Assembly (NCBI RefSeq): GCF_029350945.1 | Contig: NZ_JARKMS010000002.1 | Location: 156,145-220,144, forward strand | Origin: Maribacter huludaoensis | Lineage (GTDB): Bacteria; Bacteroidota; Bacteroidia; Flavobacteriales; Flavobacteriaceae | Direction of reading: 5' to 3' | DNA length: 64,000 bases | Shown: one piece after another, positions 28,501 to 36,769 of the stretch | Layout of the letters: each line of letters starts with the position of its first letter | Numbering within the stretch: the first letter of the stretch is position 1 | Notes under the pieces: generated by a model | The model's database searches: none | Seen by the model: only the letters and a program-made list of their open reading frames with translations | Told to the model about the DNA's origin: nothing | Made by a program: the position numbers and the translations under genes

Positions 28501-29389
28501 AGATAGTTTGCGCTTAAATAAGTTGGAGGAAAAAGTAATTAATGCATTACTTAAATATAAAAATCAAAGTAATATTATTGGTTATAATTTTTCAAATGAT
28601 ATTTGGCAAGAATTATCAAAACGATATCAATTAGACGCCTTAGACCATCAACGATATTTATACCATATTTGGTTTTCTGATTTACTGGAGAAAGTAAAAA
28701 AAGTTGAGCCTAAAAGAATGATTACAAAAGATGTTTTTATTTCTCAATCTTCGGAAATGGAATTGCGAGCCATGGAAAAATTTAATTTTAAACTAGATGG
28801 TTATAGTGCGGTTGTGCAGGAAGTTTATTGGTTTAAAGATTTTTCAAATTATTGTGATGAGCATGATAAAAATTATTTAGTCGGTGATATTACGGTAAGT
28901 GATTATGAGCATATTAAAAACAATTTGATTGATAAGTCTGTCTTTTTGTCTAATTGGCAAAATCGTTGGGAAAGCCACGTGGTTTCTTTTGATGGTTTGT
29001 TAGATTTTAATGGTCAGAAGAAATTGGATTATGTAAAAATTGAAAATGCTTGGAAAGAAAGACAATATAAATTGGTTTTTGAAGATTTTAAGATCTTAAA
29101 ACCTGCAGTACCCTTGGTTACTGATTTAGAAGTAACGTATTATGCCCTTTTCTGGTCTAATGGTGAATGGAAATATTTTAATGAACAAGAAGATTCTATT
29201 TTAGAGTGGGCTCTAGTTAAAACCGATAATAATGGGAATTACTTAGCTTTGAAAAAATTAGGCGGTGGTGCTAAAATTTCTTTTCTAGTTCCAGAAAATT
29301 ACCAGAATTATCAACTTGTATTAACTTGGTCTAAAGGGGGTATTTCAAAGACTACAAAGGAAGATTTAAATTTGCATTTGAATTTCTAG
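25598..29389 (+). CDS. Fusion: processive GT2 synthase, GH26-like domain, degenerate GH domain
   Basis: 1263 residues. Part 1 (about 1-550) is a cellulose-synthase-like GT2: two N-terminal membrane helices, D168/D170 in LDPDH, D259 in AEDM, and QQLKW at 295-299, the Q-x-x-R/K-W processivity motif, then membrane helices. Part 2 (about 560-860) resembles GH26: FLRFAHEFDNPGYPWY with acid/base candidate E689 and ILIAELGSL with nucleophile candidate E794. Part 3 (about 885-1263) resembles the neighbouring GH lipoprotein, but its acid/base position is SND (D1001) instead of GNE and its nucleophile position is SNW (N1119) instead of SEW, so it is probably inactive. Since the GT2 part spans the inner membrane, the two GH parts should lie in the periplasm on the growing chain. 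Confidence 0.82.
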   Translation: MDKKPMKAPSKIELKVLRFMILVGVFSLVQFFYYFLQPAYRGATFLYVLLCIVLAYGALRNLYLWYHYYAISIPVKPESYKKYTVDILTTYFPGEPYEMICGTLKAIQKITYPHTTYLCDEANDPYLIDFCNKNGIVHVTRNHRTDAKAGNINNALKIATGEIALILDPDHIPKPNFLDEVIPYFEDEKIGYVQVVQAYYNKVHSLVARGAAEQTFHFYGPMMMSMNSYGTVNAIGANCTFRRSALDSIGGHAPGLAEDMHTSMLLHAKGWKSVYVPELVATGMAPLDLTSYFKQQLKWSRGVFELLYVVYPKIFKKLTIRQKLHYALLPMHYLIGFIYLISFAIPITSLFTSSMPWTGNFLKFIAISIPLFVSNLCIRVYVQKWVIERSERGFHVIGGVLQIVTWWIFILGVVYTFIRKKVPYLPTPKDEEGTNYKIIIPNMVIAVLSMTAIIYGLQTNITPFSICMMGFAFLNILFMLFSLYLASRITNKNEILRNSLKRDVIDFLKIIKGKIIDGSDYVFRFTRIIALPLVCFAVFISLYAVNSLEEKQWNAIKPEPVEIEEYLYKGIFYPSQNNGLSNLDLIDNVEIKNNVNFDMVSFYIPWGDTLNSSLDNKYLEKILLNNATPLITWEPWLTNFSFSDSIINTKNRGQQLNLIRKGHFDKYIKQFAISLREIKHPVFLRFAHEFDNPGYPWYNENKTAASDFVKTWRYIYDIFSKEHVDNVKWVWNPWKSNKIEEFYPGDAYVDWLGVDILNYGSLNEDGVSYSFSELYAPYKNVFTKITDKPILIAELGSLKMGSNQKIWLKNASESIITEHREIRGAVFFNSSLDYNIPVQNNNDSIKYLDWTFNTPKFKNISLFEKTINSKFVVPDSLIRFKGEWQGKSLSTNLRGVNYNKAENWFSNNYVADKNELIKDFRLMRQAGINTLKYNQSVIYDFNVLKYAEGEQLDVIYSFWIPSDLDFIKDSLRLNKLEEKVINALLKYKNQSNIIGYNFSNDIWQELSKRYQLDALDHQRYLYHIWFSDLLEKVKKVEPKRMITKDVFISQSSEMELRAMEKFNFKLDGYSAVVQEVYWFKDFSNYCDEHDKNYLVGDITVSDYEHIKNNLIDKSVFLSNWQNRWESHVVSFDGLLDFNGQKKLDYVKIENAWKERQYKLVFEDFKILKPAVPLVTDLEVTYYALFWSNGEWKYFNEQEDSILEWALVKTDNNGNYLALKKLGGGAKISFLVPENYQNYQLVLTWSKGGISKTTKEDLNLHLNF

Positions 29390-29518
29390 ATTTTTTTATA
29401 ATCGTATGTACATTAGTTTTTTAAACTAAATAGCCCAATTATACTGCAGATAAACGAATAAAATATTTTTTTGGTTGATTAATTATTAATTTGCAAGGTT
29501 TTAAAAAACTTGTTGATA

Positions 29519-30613
29519 ATGATTGCCAGAGTTTTACAAAGTTCCCTAAGCATACTGATTTTTTGCTGTTTTATTTCTATAGGTCGTGCTCAAATTAAAA
29601 TTGGAGATAGTCCGTCTATTATTAATAATTCTTCTTTATTGGAATTAGAAAGTACCGGTAAGGTATTAGTAATTACGCGAGTTAGTAATGAGGAAATGAT
29701 GGCTATAACTCCTTTAACAGGAGGTATGGTTTATAATAGTGATGAAAATTGTATATTTTATTTTAATGGAGCTAATTGGGTTAATTTGTGTAATGCAACT
29801 AATTTAGAAGAATTTAATGAAACGATAACTTCTCTTATAAGTAATGCAGATGGTACTTTTACTTATACAAATGAGGAAGGCACGCAAACAATATTACCAG
29901 TTAAAGAAAGTTCGTTAGTTAACAATAATGACGGTACTTATAGTTTTACTAGGGTTGGTGAAAACCCTGTTATTTTTAATGGTGCTCCTGAAACTACATC
30001 CACTTTAATTGATAATTTAGATGGTTCTTATACTTATACAAATGAATTAGGTGAAGAAACGTTAGTATCCTTAAATAGTACTGAAGAGACCACGTCTACT
30101 TTAGAAGAAAACCAGGATGGCTCGTATACTTATACTAATGAAGAAGGGCAAGAGACAATTATTAATTTATCTAATTCAAACAATATGGTTTTAGGTGAAA
30201 CTGGCTCTATTTTTTTTGCTGGTTCTGATGGAGTGCTTACAGAAAATAACAATAATTTATTTTGGGATAATGTTAATAATAATTTGGGAGTCAATAATTC
30301 AACACCAAATTCTACTTTAAGTGTCGGAGGTTCAATCGCAACTCAAGTAAGTTTTATTTCTGGGGCGGATCTTGGAGTCAATGAAACTAATCATACAATT
30401 TTTATTGGCGGAACGGGTAGTAGTAGATTGTTTTTGCCTTTAGCCAGTGCAGTTGTTGGTAGGATGTATATCATCAAAAAAAAACCAAGTGTAGAACTAA
30501 CTATAGTTGCAAGTTATTTAGATTCAGATAATGTTAATCGTCAACTAGTTCCTGCTGGAGTTAACGTGTTGTGGTTGCAGAGTAATGGTTTTATTTGGGA
30601 GCAAGTGAATTAG
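29519..30613 (+). CDS. Secreted protein with four short tandem repeats
   Basis: 364 residues from the ATG at 29519; a TTG nine bases upstream is a less likely start. A signal peptide is present (SSLSILIFCCFISIGRAQ). Residues about 105-230 contain four related units of the form DG(S/T)(Y/F)(T/S)(Y/F)T(N/R)E-x-G, each followed by a threonine/valine-rich strand. The C-terminal part has TPNSTLSVGGSIAT and looks like a beta-rich surface domain. The composition fits flavobacterial extracellular repeat proteins. No enzymatic motif; function unknown. Confidence 0.6.
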   Translation: MIARVLQSSLSILIFCCFISIGRAQIKIGDSPSIINNSSLLELESTGKVLVITRVSNEEMMAITPLTGGMVYNSDENCIFYFNGANWVNLCNATNLEEFNETITSLISNADGTFTYTNEEGTQTILPVKESSLVNNNDGTYSFTRVGENPVIFNGAPETTSTLIDNLDGSYTYTNELGEETLVSLNSTEETTSTLEENQDGSYTYTNEEGQETIINLSNSNNMVLGETGSIFFAGSDGVLTENNNNLFWDNVNNNLGVNNSTPNSTLSVGGSIATQVSFISGADLGVNETNHTIFIGGTGSSRLFLPLASAVVGRMYIIKKKPSVELTIVASYLDSDNVNRQLVPAGVNVLWLQSNGFIWEQVN

Positions 30614-30834
30614 GTTATGTGATAATTGTTCTTTTATCAGGTTAGGATTTTTCAAAAGTCCTTAATCTATAATAATTTTTCTATCATGTATATAATGGTG
30701 GATTTCAATTATAAATTAAAATTCTTAAACAATCTATAGTTTTTATTTGAACAGATTATTAATGGTTATCTTTTTTACGAATAGAATTCCCATAAACCGT
30801 TTGGTTAATTTATTTTTGACCAAAATTAAAATAC

Positions 30835-31707
30835 ATGGCTTCAGGTTTTTTTGCAATTTTAGATGATGTAGCGGCGCTTTTAGATGATGTAGCGGCAATG
30901 AGTAAAATAGCCACTAAGAAGACAGCTGGTATTCTAGGTGACGATTTAGCCGTTAATGCAGAAAAAGCATCAGGATTCGTCTCTAAAAGGGAATTACCGG
31001 TATTGTGGGCAATCTCTAAAGGTTCCTTATTAAATAAAATCATTATACTGCCTATTGCATTTTTGCTAAGTGCCTTTCTACCTTGGGCGGTTACGGTAGT
31101 TTTAATACTTGGGGGCATCTATCTTGCTTTTGAAGGTGCCGAAAAAATATATGAATTCTTCGTGCCGCACGAAGACGAACATATTTCTGCAGATACAGAA
31201 CCAATGACCAAAGATGAAATCCTGGAATTGGAAAAAACCAAAGTAAAGTCTGCTATAGTAACAGATTTTATATTATCCATTGAAATAGTCATAATTGCTT
31301 TAGGCGCAGTAATTAATGAGCCATTGGTGACCCAAATAGCCGTGGTATCCGTAGTGGCATTGATTGCAACGGTAGGGGTTTATGGTATTGTAGCGTTAAT
31401 TGTAAGAATGGATGAATTTGGTACCAGACTTATAAACTTAAATGACAAAGAAAATAGTATTTCTGATATTATTGGTAGGTTCTTTGTTAACGCACTTCCA
31501 AAGGTTATAAAAGCATTATCGGTAATAGGGACTTTGGCGCTTCTATTGGTTTCCGGAGGAATATTTGTACATAACATTGATTTTTTACATCATTTGCTCC
31601 CAAATGTACCTGGTATAATCGTAGAGTTTATTGTTGGTCTCTTGGTAGGGATAATGGCCTTATTATTTTTTAAGGGCTTTAAAATGCTATTTAAAAAGAA
31701 AGATTAG
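30835..31707 (+). CDS. DUF808 family inner-membrane protein (YedI-like)
   Basis: 290 residues beginning MASGFFAILDDVAALLDDVA and continuing with TAGILGDDLAVNAEKASGF, both diagnostic of DUF808. About six hydrophobic segments follow. The family is widespread in bacteria and has no firm function. It is not a typical polysaccharide gene, is preceded by 220 bases of non-coding DNA, and converges on the next gene with only 14 bases between them. Confidence 0.9.
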   Translation: MASGFFAILDDVAALLDDVAAMSKIATKKTAGILGDDLAVNAEKASGFVSKRELPVLWAISKGSLLNKIIILPIAFLLSAFLPWAVTVVLILGGIYLAFEGAEKIYEFFVPHEDEHISADTEPMTKDEILELEKTKVKSAIVTDFILSIEIVIIALGAVINEPLVTQIAVVSVVALIATVGVYGIVALIVRMDEFGTRLINLNDKENSISDIIGRFFVNALPKVIKALSVIGTLALLLVSGGIFVHNIDFLHHLLPNVPGIIVEFIVGLLVGIMALLFFKGFKMLFKKKD

Positions 31708-31721
31708 GCAGTTCATTCAGC

Positions 31722-33068
31722 TTAATATGCTTTTTCTTCTCCTTTAATTGCGTTAAATATGGTCTTGTAGACGATTTTGACGTCTAATGCTAGTGACCAT
31801 TTTTCCATGTAAAAAATATCGTAACGTACTCTGTTGACGATATCGGATCGATCAAGAATCTCTCCTCTGCAGCCTTGTATTTGTGCTAGACCTGTAATGC
31901 CAGGTTTAATAAAATGTCTTACCAAATAGCGGTCTACTGAATTTTCATATTCTTGGGTATGCACTACCATGTGTGGTCTTGGTCCTACAACACTCATATC
32001 TCCAATCAATACATTGAAAAATTGCGGTAGTTCATCTATACTTGTTTTTCTTAAAATCTTACCTAGCCTTGTTACCCTTGCATCGTTTTTAGTTGCCATT
32101 TTGGTATCACTGGTTTTACTTTTGGTCATAGACCTAAATTTGTAACACCAGAAAATTTGTCTGTTTACACCATGCCGTTTTTGTTTAAAAAATAAAGGTC
32201 CCTTAGAATCTATTTTCATCAATACAAATACAATTGGTGTTAGCCATGATAAGATAAACAGTATGACCATACTTGAAAATACAATATCAAAAATACGTTT
32301 TACCAAATTGGAATAATCTAGGTCTAATGGCGAAGCTCTTAAATTAAGAATGGGCACCGCTCCATATAATTCAATAGACATGGTGTTGGAAAACAGCTCT
32401 TTATTATCGGGAATAATCTTAATTCTCTTAAAACTATTATCGGCAATTTTCATTAAATACTGTATTTCTGACTTGGATAATTTTGAAGCCATACAATACA
32501 CCTCTTCTACATTATTTTCAAAAATGTAATTGAAAGAGCTCTTAATATCCCCCAGGCATGAGTTGTTATCAGATTTGACATTGTCAAAATAGCCCATGTA
32601 AGAGTATCCATATTCCGGATTATCAAATATGCGTTTCAGCTTGGGTAAGTTTTTATCCCTGCCAATTACAACAACTCTGGTACTGTTGTATCCTCTTTTT
32701 CTATATATGTTTCTAGCTAAATAGAACAAACCTCTAAAAAGGGTGAGCAATGCACAAATTTGTAAATAAGCAAGAAATAGGTAACCGGTGGAATAAGAGT
32801 AAATACCAAAAAAAACGAATGAGGTAAAATAGACCAAACCGTAAATAACAAAAAGTTTTAAGAAACTCTTTAAGTTGGTCATAAAACCATCGCGTCTTGC
32901 AGTAGGGTAAAAATGCAAACTGTACGTAGTTATAAGCCATGCCACATTATAGTATAGTATGCTGAAAACATTTAGGTATGTCTCAGGTGTATATACGTAT
33001 ATTGTAACGTTGATAATCAAAATATGGACTATCAACGACAATGGTATTATGAATAAAGATTTCTTCAT
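31722..33068 (-). CDS. Second initiating sugar-phosphate transferase (WbaP/WcaJ type)
   Basis: 448 residues, paralogue of the protein at 6711-8063 over its whole length: same N-terminal membrane block (LYVYTPETYLNVFSILYYN-like), the VRVVVIGRDKNL nucleotide-binding-like segment, and the catalytic part FKQKRHGVNRQIFWCYKFRS, RKTSIDELPQFFNVLIGDMS, VGPRP and KPGITGLAQIQG. It ends in the same GEEKAY. It lies at the far end of locus A, on the opposite strand, after gmd and fcl. Having two such enzymes suggests two different initiating sugars or two polymers. Confidence 0.9.
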   Translation of the reverse strand: MKKSLFIIPLSLIVHILIINVTIYVYTPETYLNVFSILYYNVAWLITTYSLHFYPTARRDGFMTNLKSFLKLFVIYGLVYFTSFVFFGIYSYSTGYLFLAYLQICALLTLFRGLFYLARNIYRKRGYNSTRVVVIGRDKNLPKLKRIFDNPEYGYSYMGYFDNVKSDNNSCLGDIKSSFNYIFENNVEEVYCMASKLSKSEIQYLMKIADNSFKRIKIIPDNKELFSNTMSIELYGAVPILNLRASPLDLDYSNLVKRIFDIVFSSMVILFILSWLTPIVFVLMKIDSKGPLFFKQKRHGVNRQIFWCYKFRSMTKSKTSDTKMATKNDARVTRLGKILRKTSIDELPQFFNVLIGDMSVVGPRPHMVVHTQEYENSVDRYLVRHFIKPGITGLAQIQGCRGEILDRSDIVNRVRYDIFYMEKWSLALDVKIVYKTIFNAIKGEEKAY

Positions 33069-33192
33069 TTAGCTTTTAGAAATGGTTGGTAAACGAGCTA
33101 AAAATAGGTTGGTACATTTAGCCAATAGCTGATAGGCAACTATTGGCTAATTGTAAATTTGGGGATAAATGGAAATCTGATATTTATATAAC

Positions 33193-34284
33193 TTAATTCT
33201 TTTTAGTGTACCAAGAGTAAACTTGTTGAACACCTTGTTCCAATGATACGGTATGTTTCCAGCCAAGGTCATGTAATTTACTTGGGTCTGTCAATTTTTT
33301 CAATGTACCGTCTGGTTTATCGGTGTTGAAATACAATTCACCTTTAAAATCTATGGATTTTTGTATTAACTGCGCCAAGTCTTTTATTGAAATATCAATA
33401 CCCGTTCCAATGTTGATATGGGTGTTTCTTATTTCTTTGTTACTTGATGAATAACAGTCTTTAAAATCTCTTTGTTCCATTAGAAATACACAGGCGTCGG
33501 CCATGTCTTCGCTCCATAAGAATTCTCTCATAGGGTTACCGGTGCCCCAAATTTCTAAATGAATGCTGCCATCCTTCTCTTTAATACCGTATTTATCTAA
33601 AACGGATAAAATTTCATCTTTGGAAGAACTTCCGTTTACGCCTTCAATAGGTAAAGCGTTCAAATCTGAAAATATGGCATCCCAGTCATTATTCTCCAAT
33701 GCTTTCCCTAAATGCATTTTTCTGATCAATGCAGGTAAAACATGTGATTTTTCTAAATCGAAATTATCATTAGGACCGTACAAGTTGGTCGGCATAACAG
33801 AAATAAAGTTTGTGCCATATTGCAAATTGTAGCTTTCACACATTTTAATACCTGCTATTTTAGCAATAGCGTAAGGTTCGTTGGTATATTCTAGCGTATC
33901 GGTCAATAAATAGTCCTCTTTCATTGGCTGAGGACAGTTTTTTGGATAGATACATGTGCTGCCTAAAAAGAGTAACTTCTTAACTCCATGAAGGTAGCTT
34001 TGGTGAATTACATTGTTTTGAATCATAAGATTCTCATAAATGAAATCTGCCCTGTACGTATTATTGGCAACTATACCACCAACTTTGGCAGCGGCCAGTA
34101 TAACATATGCCGGTTTCTCGGTTTCAAAGAACTCTGCCACTTTTGTAGCATCGGTCAAATCTAATTCTTTATGTGTTTTAAAAATTAGATTTGAATATCC
34201 TTTACTTTCAAGATTCTTAACAATTGCACTACCTACAAGACCTCTGTGACCTGCGATATATATTTTAGCTTCTTTATTTAACAT
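33193..34284 (-). CDS. fcl: GDP-L-fucose synthase
   Basis: 363 residues, extended SDR. IYIAGHRGLVGSAI near the start is the family form of the Rossmann motif, SGSTCIYP-like LGSTCIYP follows at about 108, and Y138/K142 in YAIAK are the catalytic pair. EFLWSEDMADACVFLME is another family hallmark. The enzyme epimerises and reduces GDP-4-keto-6-deoxymannose to GDP-L-fucose. There is a small insertion around residues 205-245 (INGSSSKDEILSVLDKYG region) seen in the Bacteroidota subgroup. It follows gmd by 39 bases, so the two form an operon. Confidence 0.93.
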   Translation of the reverse strand: MLNKEAKIYIAGHRGLVGSAIVKNLESKGYSNLIFKTHKELDLTDATKVAEFFETEKPAYVILAAAKVGGIVANNTYRADFIYENLMIQNNVIHQSYLHGVKKLLFLGSTCIYPKNCPQPMKEDYLLTDTLEYTNEPYAIAKIAGIKMCESYNLQYGTNFISVMPTNLYGPNDNFDLEKSHVLPALIRKMHLGKALENNDWDAIFSDLNALPIEGVNGSSSKDEILSVLDKYGIKEKDGSIHLEIWGTGNPMREFLWSEDMADACVFLMEQRDFKDCYSSSNKEIRNTHINIGTGIDISIKDLAQLIQKSIDFKGELYFNTDKPDGTLKKLTDPSKLHDLGWKHTVSLEQGVQQVYSWYTKKN

Positions 34285-34323
34285 TTGGTATATTTTACCT
34301 ACTAATTAGATATTATAGAAATT

Positions 34324-35436
34324 TTACTCAAAATAATTGAAGGTAACATAACCGCCTTCTTTCAGATATTGATCCTTTTTCATTAGCTTAAGATCGTTTG
34401 TCATCATATCCTTTACTAATCCTTGTAAATCATATTCAGGAATCCAACCTAACTTCGTATTTGCCTTAGTGGCATCACCAATTAACAATTCAACCTCTGT
34501 TGGTCTAAAGTATTTAGGATCTACAGAAAGAATTTCTTTTCCTATTTCTATTTGGATTTCTGGATTTGAACATGATTTTACAAAACCTTTTTCGTCAATA
34601 CCTTCTCCTTTAAATTCAATTTCAACTCCCATTTCTGCAAATGCCATTCTTACGAATTCACGAACGGGCGTAGTTTTACCGGTAGCAATAACCCAATCTT
34701 CTGGCTCTTCTGCTTGAAGAATCATCCACATCATTCTTACATAATCTTTGGCATGGCCCCAATCTCTTTGTGCATCTAAATTACCAAGGTACATTTTGTC
34801 CTGTAAACCTAAACCTATTCTTGCAGCAGCTCTTGTAATTTTTCTGGTTACAAAAGTTTCTCCTCTAATAGGTGATTCATGATTAAAAAGAATACCGTTA
34901 CAGGCATACATGTTATATGCTTCTCTATAGTTTACGGTAATCCAATATGCGTACATTTTTGCAACTGCATAAGGACTACGTGGGTAGAACGGAGTGGTTT
35001 CTGATTGCGGTACTTCTTGTACTTTACCGTATAATTCTGATGTTGATGCTTGGTAAATACGTGTTTTTTCGGTCAAACCTAACAAACGAACGGCATCCAA
35101 TATTCTTAATGTACCTAAACCATCGGCATTACCTGTATACTCTGGTACTTCAAATGATACTTGAACGTGGCTCATGGCCGCTAAATTATAAATCTCATCT
35201 GGTTGAATTTCTTGTATCAATCTAATTAGATTAGTACTATCTGTCATATCACCATAGTGTAGTACAAAATTTCTGTGTTCAACATGAGGGTCTTGGTAAA
35301 GGTGATCAATTCTGTCCGTATTAAACAATGAAGCCCTTCTCTTAAGACCGTGTACTTGATACCCTTTTTTTAGTAAAAACTCACTCAAATAGGCGCCATC
35401 TTGACCCGTGACTCCTGTAATTAATGCTACTTTCAT
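34324..35436 (-). CDS. gmd: GDP-mannose 4,6-dehydratase
   Basis: 370 residues. [20 protein letters not shown] opens the NAD(P) site, [10 protein letters not shown] and the catalytic pair Y156/K160 in YAVAK follow, then [17 protein letters not shown] and [16 protein letters not shown], all typical of GMD. It converts GDP-mannose to GDP-4-keto-6-deoxymannose, the first step toward GDP-L-fucose. It is the first gene of the minus-strand gmd-fcl-transferase group and lies behind about 650 bases of non-coding DNA. Confidence 0.95.
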   Translation of the reverse strand: MKVALITGVTGQDGAYLSEFLLKKGYQVHGLKRRASLFNTDRIDHLYQDPHVEHRNFVLHYGDMTDSTNLIRLIQEIQPDEIYNLAAMSHVQVSFEVPEYTGNADGLGTLRILDAVRLLGLTEKTRIYQASTSELYGKVQEVPQSETTPFYPRSPYAVAKMYAYWITVNYREAYNMYACNGILFNHESPIRGETFVTRKITRAAARIGLGLQDKMYLGNLDAQRDWGHAKDYVRMMWMILQAEEPEDWVIATGKTTPVREFVRMAFAEMGVEIEFKGEGIDEKGFVKSCSNPEIQIEIGKEILSVDPKYFRPTEVELLIGDATKANTKLGWIPEYDLQGLVKDMMTNDLKLMKKDQYLKEGGYVTFNYFE

Positions 35437-36083
35437 AGTAATAGAAAAATGGATTTATAAATGTTTTTTTAATTTAAAATCTTGATTGATATTATTATAA
35501 ATGCTTAAAACTTCATAATAGTATAAACAATGCTTAAAAAATGAATAAATGGTCTTTGTTTTTTTTACCTATATATCATTTCTACCATTAACTAGATAAC
35601 AAGTATTAAAGTATCGGAAGTTGTTAAGATTTAGATAGATATACACTATATCTTTTAAACTATGGTTAATGGTTGTGAGGCAAATTTAGGACATTATTTG
35701 TGTTTTGTATCTCAATACAAACAAACCTTAGGCCAATTAATGATTTATTCGTTAAACTGTTTTTCTTACCATTCTTGTTCAGTTTTCCTCAATAAAAATG
35801 GGCATTAAGGATGGTGCAGTGGTAGGTTTCTGTAACAATTATGGTATAAGGTCATTTTTGTTTAATAACTGTTGCCCATAATTTTTAAATTAACAGTTTG
35901 CATTGAATTTTGTTAAAATTTAGTAAAATTCATACAAAATGAGTGCGGTTATTAATATTTAGCTTATGTTTATTTAATCAAATAGTAATGAGCAATATTG
36001 TAAAGCAGAATTTGGTCATTATATTTGAATTTATAATTTTTATTGTTTTTCCCCGTTATTTTATCAACTTAAACCACCATACG
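35437..36083. other. Intergenic region between gmd and the small protein gene
   Basis: No convincing gene. A 7-base perfect stem, TTTGTAT (35704-35710) and ATACAAA (35715-35721) with loop CTCA, lies about 270 bases upstream of gmd and could be an operator. A plus-strand frame from a GTG at 35943 runs into the small gene at 36084, but its first part is AT-rich and contains the promoter candidate. Confidence 0.4.
35998..36027 (+). promoter_or_regulatory. Bacteroidota-type promoter candidate
   Basis: TTG (35998-36000), a 19-base spacer and TATATTTG (36020-36027) match the -33/-7 consensus TTG/TAnnTTTG well. The predicted start of transcription is about 50 bases before the ATG at 36084, which supports that start for the small protein. 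Confidence 0.45.
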
Positions 36084-36335
36084 ATGATATCTAACATTTT
36101 AAATGGAAAGCTAACATCTCATTATCAGAAGAAAAAGTTAGTTTCTCTTGAAAATTACTACATGCACCTTAAGCCATATTTTAAGCTTAAGAAAAGTGCT
36201 AAAACTGCTAAAGCTGAAAGTGCTTTGGTCAGTAAAAGAACGAAGAGTGCAAATGCTAAAGATGCATTCAATTCTATTGAACAAAATCAAATATTGTATG
36301 CTAAAATTATGACCGAAAGGTTATTGAATGTTTAA
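36084..36335 (+). CDS. Small basic protein, 83 residues, unknown function
   Basis: ATG at 36084 gives 83 residues: MISNILNGKLTSHYQKKKLV, then LENYYMHLKPYFKLKKSAKT, an Ala/Lys/Ser stretch and a final YAKIMTERLLNV. The ATG at 35988 would add a hydrophobic segment but also run across the promoter candidate. The protein is soluble and basic, without a known motif. It is a single-gene unit: a promoter precedes it and a strong terminator follows 63 bases after its stop. Confidence 0.5.
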   Translation: MISNILNGKLTSHYQKKKLVSLENYYMHLKPYFKLKKSAKTAKAESALVSKRTKSANAKDAFNSIEQNQILYAKIMTERLLNV

Positions 36336-36397
36336 GCGTTAAAATTTACTATTGATTTTAGTTTATAGGAGCGTATAGATTATTTAAATATTTTGAT

Positions 36398-36441
36398 AAC
36401 AATGCCCTTAGCCTTTAAAAGCTAAGGGCATTGTTATTTTT
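36398..36441 (+). terminator. Strong intrinsic terminator
   Basis: AACAATGCCCTTAGC (36398-36412) pairs perfectly over 15 bases with GCTAAGGGCATTGTT (36421-36435) around an eight-base loop, followed by ATTTTT. It closes the small-protein transcript and insulates the NRPS gene that begins 330 bases later. Confidence 0.85.
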
Positions 36442-36769
36442 AAATAGCTACAGATTGTATATTTTGAGCTTTTATTAAATTCAGAACTGTAGATTTTTTT
36501 TAAGCGTAAAGAATAATTTATAGGTTCTAATATTTCCTTTTTTAAGACCAAACTTAGCAAACAACTCTTTTTATTTACACATTAGCGAATCTAAATTCTA
36601 TTTCTATAGAATATAAATATATTTATCCCTGTAAATAAAGAATTTCGTAATTTCAATAGCGTAGTAATTAGCTTATCTAAGCTTTTGTTAATGTTTAAAT
36701 GGTTTTCATAGCTTTTAAACGTACGAGACCCATATTCTTAAATGCATTAACCTATATTTTTAAATTATC
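36442..36769. other. Upstream region of the NRPS gene
   Basis: 328 AT-rich bases without a gene. It must contain the NRPS promoter because a strong terminator precedes it. I find no clean TTTG-N19-TAnnTTTG pair. Confidence 0.35.

Noticed and set aside
30640-30665. Terminator after the repeat protein
   Set aside because: The stem AGGATTTT/AAAGTCCT has a mismatch and no U-tract directly behind it, so I did not list it.
35943-36083. GTG start extending the small protein by 47 residues
   Set aside because: It would place the best promoter candidate (35998-36027) inside the coding region; the extension is AT-rich and low in complexity.
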